Part shown: one piece after another, positions 59,416-64,000 of the stretch
Layout of the letters: the number at the start of each line of letters is the position of its first letter
How positions within the stretch are numbered: the first letter of the stretch is position 1
Assembly (NCBI RefSeq): GCF_027409185.1
Contig: NC_084462.1
Location: 184,950,071-185,014,070, forward strand
DNA from: Cynocephalus volans
Taxonomy: Eukaryota; Chordata; Mammalia; Dermoptera; Cynocephalidae
Direction: 5' to 3'
Length of the DNA: 64,000 bases
Program-made: the position numbers and the translations under genes
The notes under the pieces: model-generated
What the model was told of the DNA's origin: nothing
Database searches by the model: none
Seen by the model: only the letters and a program-made list of their open reading frames with translations

Positions 59416-62400
59416 TTAGCTCCCACCCATCAGTGAGAACATGTGGTATTTCTCTTTCGGTGCCTGACTTGTTTCACTTAATATAATTCTCTTGAGGTCC
59501 ATCCATGTTGTTGCAAATGGCAGTATTTCATTCGTTTTTATAGCTGAGTAGTATTCCATTGTGTAGATGTACCACATTTTCCGTATCCACTCATCTGATG
59601 ATGGACATTTGGGCTGGTTCCAACTCTTGGCTATTGTAAAGAGTGCTGCGATGAACATTGGGGAACAGGTATACCTTCGACTTGATGATTTCCATTCCTC
59701 TGGCTATATTCCCAACAGTGGGATAGCTGTGTCGAATGGCAGATCTATCTGCAGTTGTTTGAGGAATCTCCATAGCATTTTCCATAGAGGCTGCACCATT
59801 TTGCAGTCCCACCAACAATGTATGAGAGTTCCTTTTTCTCCGCAACCTCGCCAGCATTTATCGTTCAGAGTCTTTTGGATTTTAGACATCCTAACTGGGG
59901 TTAGGTGTTATCTCAGTTTGGTTTTGATTTGCCTTTCCCGGATGCTGAGTGATGTTGAGCATTTTTCCATATGTCTGTTGGCCATTTGGATATCTTCCTT
60001 AGAGAAATGCCTACTTAGCTCTTTTGCCCATTTTTTAATTGGGTTGCTTGTTTTCTTCTTGTAAAGTTGTTTGAGTTCCTTGTATATTCTGGATATTAAT
60101 CCTTTGTCAGATGTATATTTTGCAAATATTTTCTCCCACTCTGTTGGTTGTCTTTTAACTCTGTTAATTGTTTCTTTTGCTGTGCAGAAGCTTTTAGTTT
60201 GATATAATCCCATTTGTTTATTTTTCCTTTGGTTGCCGGTGCTCTTGGGGTTGTGTTCATGAAGTCTGTGTCCAGTCCTATTTCCTGAGGTGTTTCTCCT
60301 ATGTTTTCTTTAAGAAATTTTTTTTTTCAGGGTGTATATTTAAATCCTTAATCCATTTTGAGTTGATTTCAGTATACGGTGAGAGGTATGGATCTAGTTT
60401 CATTCTCCTGCATATGGATATCCAGTTATCCCAGCACCATTTGCTGAAGAGGCAGTCCCTTCCCCAGTGAATAGGCTTGGTGCCTTTGTCAAAGATCAGA
60501 TGGCAGGTAGTGTGTGGGTTGATTTCTTGATTCTGTATTCTATTCCATTGGTAAGTGTGCCTGTTTATATGCCAGTACCATACGGTTTTGGTTATTATAG
60601 CATTGTAGTATAGCTTAAAGTCCGGTAGTGTTATGCCTCCAGCTTTATTTTTTTTGCTCAGCATTGCTTTGGCTATGCGTGGTCTTTTATTGTTCCATAT
60701 AAATGACTGGATAGTTTTTTCCATTTCTGAGAAAAATGTCTTTGGAATTTTGATGGGGATTGCATTGAATTTGTATATCACTTTGGGTAGTATGGACATT
60801 TTCACTATGTTGATTCTTCCAATCCAAGAGCATGGGATATCTTTCCATCTTCTTGTATCCTCTCTAATTTCTCTCAGCAGTGGCTTGTAATTCTCATTAT
60901 AGAGATTTTTCACCTCTTTGGTTAACTCAATTCCTAAGTATTTTATTTTTTTGGTGGCTATTGTAAATGGGCAGGCTTTCTTGATTTCTCGTTCTGCATG
61001 TTCACTATTGGAGAAAAGAAATGCTACTGATTTTTGTGTGTTGATTTTGTATCCTGCTACTGTGCTGAAATCATTTATCAATTCCAGCAGTTTTTTTGTA
61101 GAGGTTTTAGGCTGTTCGATATATAGGATCATGTCATCTGCAAACAGGGACTGTTTGAATTCCTCTTTTCCAATCTGGATGACCTTTATTTCCTTCTCTT
61201 CTCTGATTGCTCTGGCTAGTACTTCCAACACTATGTTGAATAGGAGTGGTGAGAGTGGGCATCCTTGTCTAGTTCCTGTTCTTAAAGGGAAAGCTTTCAG
61301 CTTTTCCCCATTCAGGATGATATTGGCAGTGGGTTTGGTATATATGACTTTAATTATGTTGAGATACTTTCCCTCTATACCTAACTTATAGAGGGTCTTT
61401 GTCAAGAATGGGTGCTGAACTTTATCAAATGCTTTTTCAGCATCTATAGAGATGATCATATGGTCCTTGTGTTTGAGTTTATTAATATGGTGTATCACAT
61501 TTATTGATTTGCATATGTTGAACCAACCTTGCCTCCCTGGAATGAATCCCACTTGATCGTGATGAATAATTTTTCGTATGTGTTGCTGTATTCTCTTTGC
61601 TAGTATTTTAGTGAGGATTTTTGCATCTATATTCATCAAGGATATCGGCCTGTAGTTTTCTTTCTTGGTTATATCTTTACCTGGTTTTGGTATCAGGATG
61701 ATGTTTGCTTCATAGAATGAGTTTGGGAGATTTGCGTCCGTTTCAATCTTTTGGAATAGTTTGTAAAGAATGGGTGTCAATTCCTGTTTGAATGTTTGGT
61801 AAAATTCTGCTGTGAATCCATCTGGTCCTGGGCTTTTCTTTGTTGGGAGCCTTCTGATAACAGCTTCAATCTCCTTTATTGTTGTTGGTCAGTTCAAAAT
61901 TTCTACGTCTTCACGGTTCAGTTTTGGGAGCATGTGTGTGTCCAGAAATTTATCCATTTCCTCCAGATTTTCAAATTTGTTGGTGTATAGTTGTTTATAG
62001 TAGTCTCGAATGATTCCTTGTATTTCAGATGAATCAGTTGTAATATCGCCTTTTTCATTTCTAATTTTTGTTATTTGAGTCTTCTCTCTTCTTTCTTTTG
62101 TTAGCCATGCTAATTGTTTGTAGGTTTTATTTATCTTTTCAAAAAACCAACTTTTTGATTCATTGATCTTTTGAATTGTTTTTTGGTTTTCAATTTCATT
62201 AAGTTCTGCTCTGATCTTAATGATTTCTTCCTTCTTCTAACTTTAGGTTTGGATTGTTCTTGTTTTTGTATTTCTTTAAGGTGAGGTGTTAGGTTGTTCA
62301 CTTGCCATCTTTCCATTCTTCTGAAGTGAGCGTTTAATGCACTAAATTTCCCCCTCAATACTGCTTTTTCAGTATCCCACAGGTTTTGGTATGATGTATC

Positions 62401-63240
62401 ATTGTTTTCATTAGTTTCAATAAATTTTTTGATTTCCTGCTTGATTTCTTCTTGGACCCATATGTCATTGAGTAGAATGCTGTTTAATTTCCATGTGTTT
62501 GTATAGTTTCCAGAGTTTCGTTTGTTATTAATTTCTAGTGTTAATCCATTGTGGTCTAAGAAGATACATGGGATAATTCCAATGTTTTTGAATTCATTGA
62601 GACTTGATTTGTGACCTAATATGTGAACTATCCTGGAGAATGATCCATGTGCTGATGAGAAGAATGAATATTCTGAGGTTGTTGGGGGGAATGTTCTGTA
62701 GATATCTGCCAATTCCAATTGGTCGAGAGTATTGTTTAGATCTTCTGTTTCTCTGCTGTTTCTTTGCCTAGATGATCTGTCCAATATTGACAGTGGGGTG
62801 TTCAGGTCCCCTGCTATTATGGTATTAGTGTCTATTTCCTTCTTTAGGTCTAATAGAGTTTGTTTTATAAATCTGGCTGCTCCAACATTGGGTGCGTACA
62901 TATTTATGATTGTTATGTCTTCTTGATGGATCAGTCCTTTTATCATTAAGTAGTGTCCCTCATTGTCTCTTTTTATGGTTTTTAGTTTAAAGTCTATTTT
63001 GTCAGATATAAGAATAGCTACTCCAGCTCGTTTTTCTTTTCTGTTTGCATGGTAAATCTTTTTCCATCCTTTCACTCTTAGTCTGTGTGAATCTTTATGG
63101 GTGAGGTGGGTCTCTTGTAGGCAGCATATAGTTGGGTCCTCCTTTTTGATCCAGTCAGCCAGTCTGTGTCTTTTGATTGGGGAATTTAAGCCTTTTACAT
63201 TCAGAGTTGTTATTGAAAGGTGTTGATTTATTCCTAGCAT
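59416..63240 (-). pseudogene. L1 ORF2 (copy 3), several lesions
   Basis: Starts at the ATG ending at 63,240 and ends at 59,416. The endonuclease part is open (63,240 to about 62,235). A frameshift near 62,235 (KVRRRKKSL- where copy 2 has RRKEIIK) leads to a stop at 62,131. The reverse transcriptase is open from 61,780 to about 60,330 and has FADDM near 61,135. Another frameshift occurs in the T run near 60,325, and further breaks follow near 60,200, 59,900 and 59,700. The endonuclease IAGDLNTP motif is intact. It cannot make a full protein. Confidence 0.9.
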
Positions 63241-63434
63241 TTTATTGGTTGTTTGGTTGTCTTAGGTGTCTTTTGTTCCTTGCTTTCTGATTTACTGATT
63301 GGTTTCTGTGTTTGTTGGTTCCTTAGGTTGTAGATAGCGTTTGTGTTTGCTTGTTTTCTCTTCATGAATGCCATTTTTATTATACTAGTGGGTTTTGATT
63401 TTTCTTGGGTTTTTAGTGCAGTGGTATTTATTTT

Positions 63435-64000
63435 TCAGGAACCAAACCCATTACTCCCTTGAGGATTTCTTGTAAGGGTGGTCGTGTGGTAGTGAACTCC
63501 TACAGTTTTTGTTTGTCTGAGAAATATACTATTTGCCCTTCATTTTGGAAGGATAGCCTTGTAGGATAGAGTATTCTTGGCTGGCAATCTTTGTCTTTTA
63601 GTATTTTGAATATATCATCCCCTTCCTTTCTAGTTTTTAGGGTTTGTGATGAAAAGTCTGATGTTAGCCTGATTGGTGCTCCCTTATAGGTGATTTGACG
63701 CTTCTCTCTTTCAGCTTTTAAGATTCTCTCTTTGTCTCTGAGTTTTGCCAATTTGACTATGACATGTCTTGGAGAAGGCATTTTTGGGTTGAATACGTTT
63801 GGAGATCATTGAGCTTCCTGGATCTGAAGATCTGTGATTTTTCCTATACCTGGGAAGTTCTCTGCCACTATTTTGTTGAATATGTTTTCAATGGAATCTC
63901 CATTTTCCTCCCCTTCTGGAATACCCATGACTCGGATATTTGAGCGCTTAAGGTCGTCTGATATCTCTCTCAGATTTTCTTCAATGTCCTTGATTCTCTT
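63435..64000 (-). pseudogene. L1 ORF1, 3' part (copy 3)
   Basis: Matches residues about 135-321 of the intact ORF1 in copy 2. Two nonsense changes are visible: one near 63,808 (TGA where copy 2 has AGA, in the QEAQR segment) and one at 63,500-63,502 (TAG where copy 2 has CGG). The original stop lies at 63,435-63,437. The 5' part is outside the window. Confidence 0.88.

Larger units (their letters stand above)
39253..64000. repeat. Tandem duplication unit B (continues beyond window)
   Basis: Direct-order copy of unit A. It lacks the L1 of 12,670-19,512 and the SINE of 25,514, lacks about 0.7 kb and 0.1 kb of A sequence, and has its own antisense L1 from 59,163. Homology to A is traceable to 59,162. 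The remainder of the unit should resume past that L1. Confidence 0.9.
59163..64000 (-). mobile_element. Long L1 on the minus strand (copy 3), inserted in unit B only
   Basis: Its tail is the TTTA-rich run at 59,163-59,190, followed by 3' UTR, ORF2 and the end of ORF1; the 5' end lies beyond the window. The 3' UTR holds a (TG)n run (59,358-59,398) and the complement of the G-rich tract. In unit A the site 'ttaatcattttaaaataaga' (37,946-37,965) is uninterrupted. It is closely related to copy 2, so both come from a recently active L1 lineage. Confidence 0.93.

Overview
This is nuclear DNA of a placental mammal from the variable-gene part of an immunoglobulin heavy-chain (IGH) locus. Two IGHV genes on the minus strand look intact (22,683-23,120 and 44,246-44,686). 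Each has a 46-bp leader exon, a short intron, a V exon with the conserved Cys/Trp/Cys framework, a consensus 23-spacer recombination signal, and an ATGCAAAT octamer upstream. Two decayed IGHV pseudogenes lie at 2,740-2,937 (clan III-like) and 38,214-38,627 (VH2-like, clan II). All four point the same way, so the D, J and constant genes should lie beyond position 1. No D, J or constant segment is visible.

The repeats suggest a colugo (Dermoptera). The tRNA-Ile-like SINEs, one of them dimeric, resemble the CYN family, there is no Alu, and the L1 and MST/MLT1-type MaLR elements fit a euarchontan. This species call is made from memory of repeat families and is moderate in confidence.

Layout. 1-2,092: internal region and 3' LTR of a MaLR retrotransposon carrying a SINE. 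2,700-2,940: the clan III IGHV relic. 3,045-4,235: a large inverted repeat. 5,066-9,955: an old L1. 9,999-39,252: unit A of a tandem duplication. 39,253-64,000: unit B, which runs off the window. Each unit carries, in order, L1 fragments, a CA/TG-rich tract, an IGHV gene, a complete MaLR provirus, an uncharacterised 1.2-kb block, an L1 fragment, a gammaretrovirus-like ERV relic (integrase plus Env transmembrane part), about 4 kb without genes, and another L1 end. The VH2-like pseudogene closes unit A.

Units A and B are recent copies, so each supplies the pre-insertion site of the other. Unit A gained a near-full-length L1 (12,670-19,512) and a SINE (25,514-25,669). Unit B gained an antisense L1 (59,163 to the window end) and lacks about 0.7 kb and 0.1 kb present in A. 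The only protein-coding features with a likely host function are the two IGHV genes. The L1 ORF1 at 14,296-15,261 is intact but belongs to a transposon whose ORF2 is broken. I found no CRISPR array, operon, riboswitch or other prokaryotic feature, and nothing I can defend as a wholly new biological system. The best leads are the A/B duplication with its clean before/after sites, the CDR-concentrated divergence of the two IGHV copies, the large inverted repeat, and the open in-frame extension of L1 ORF1.
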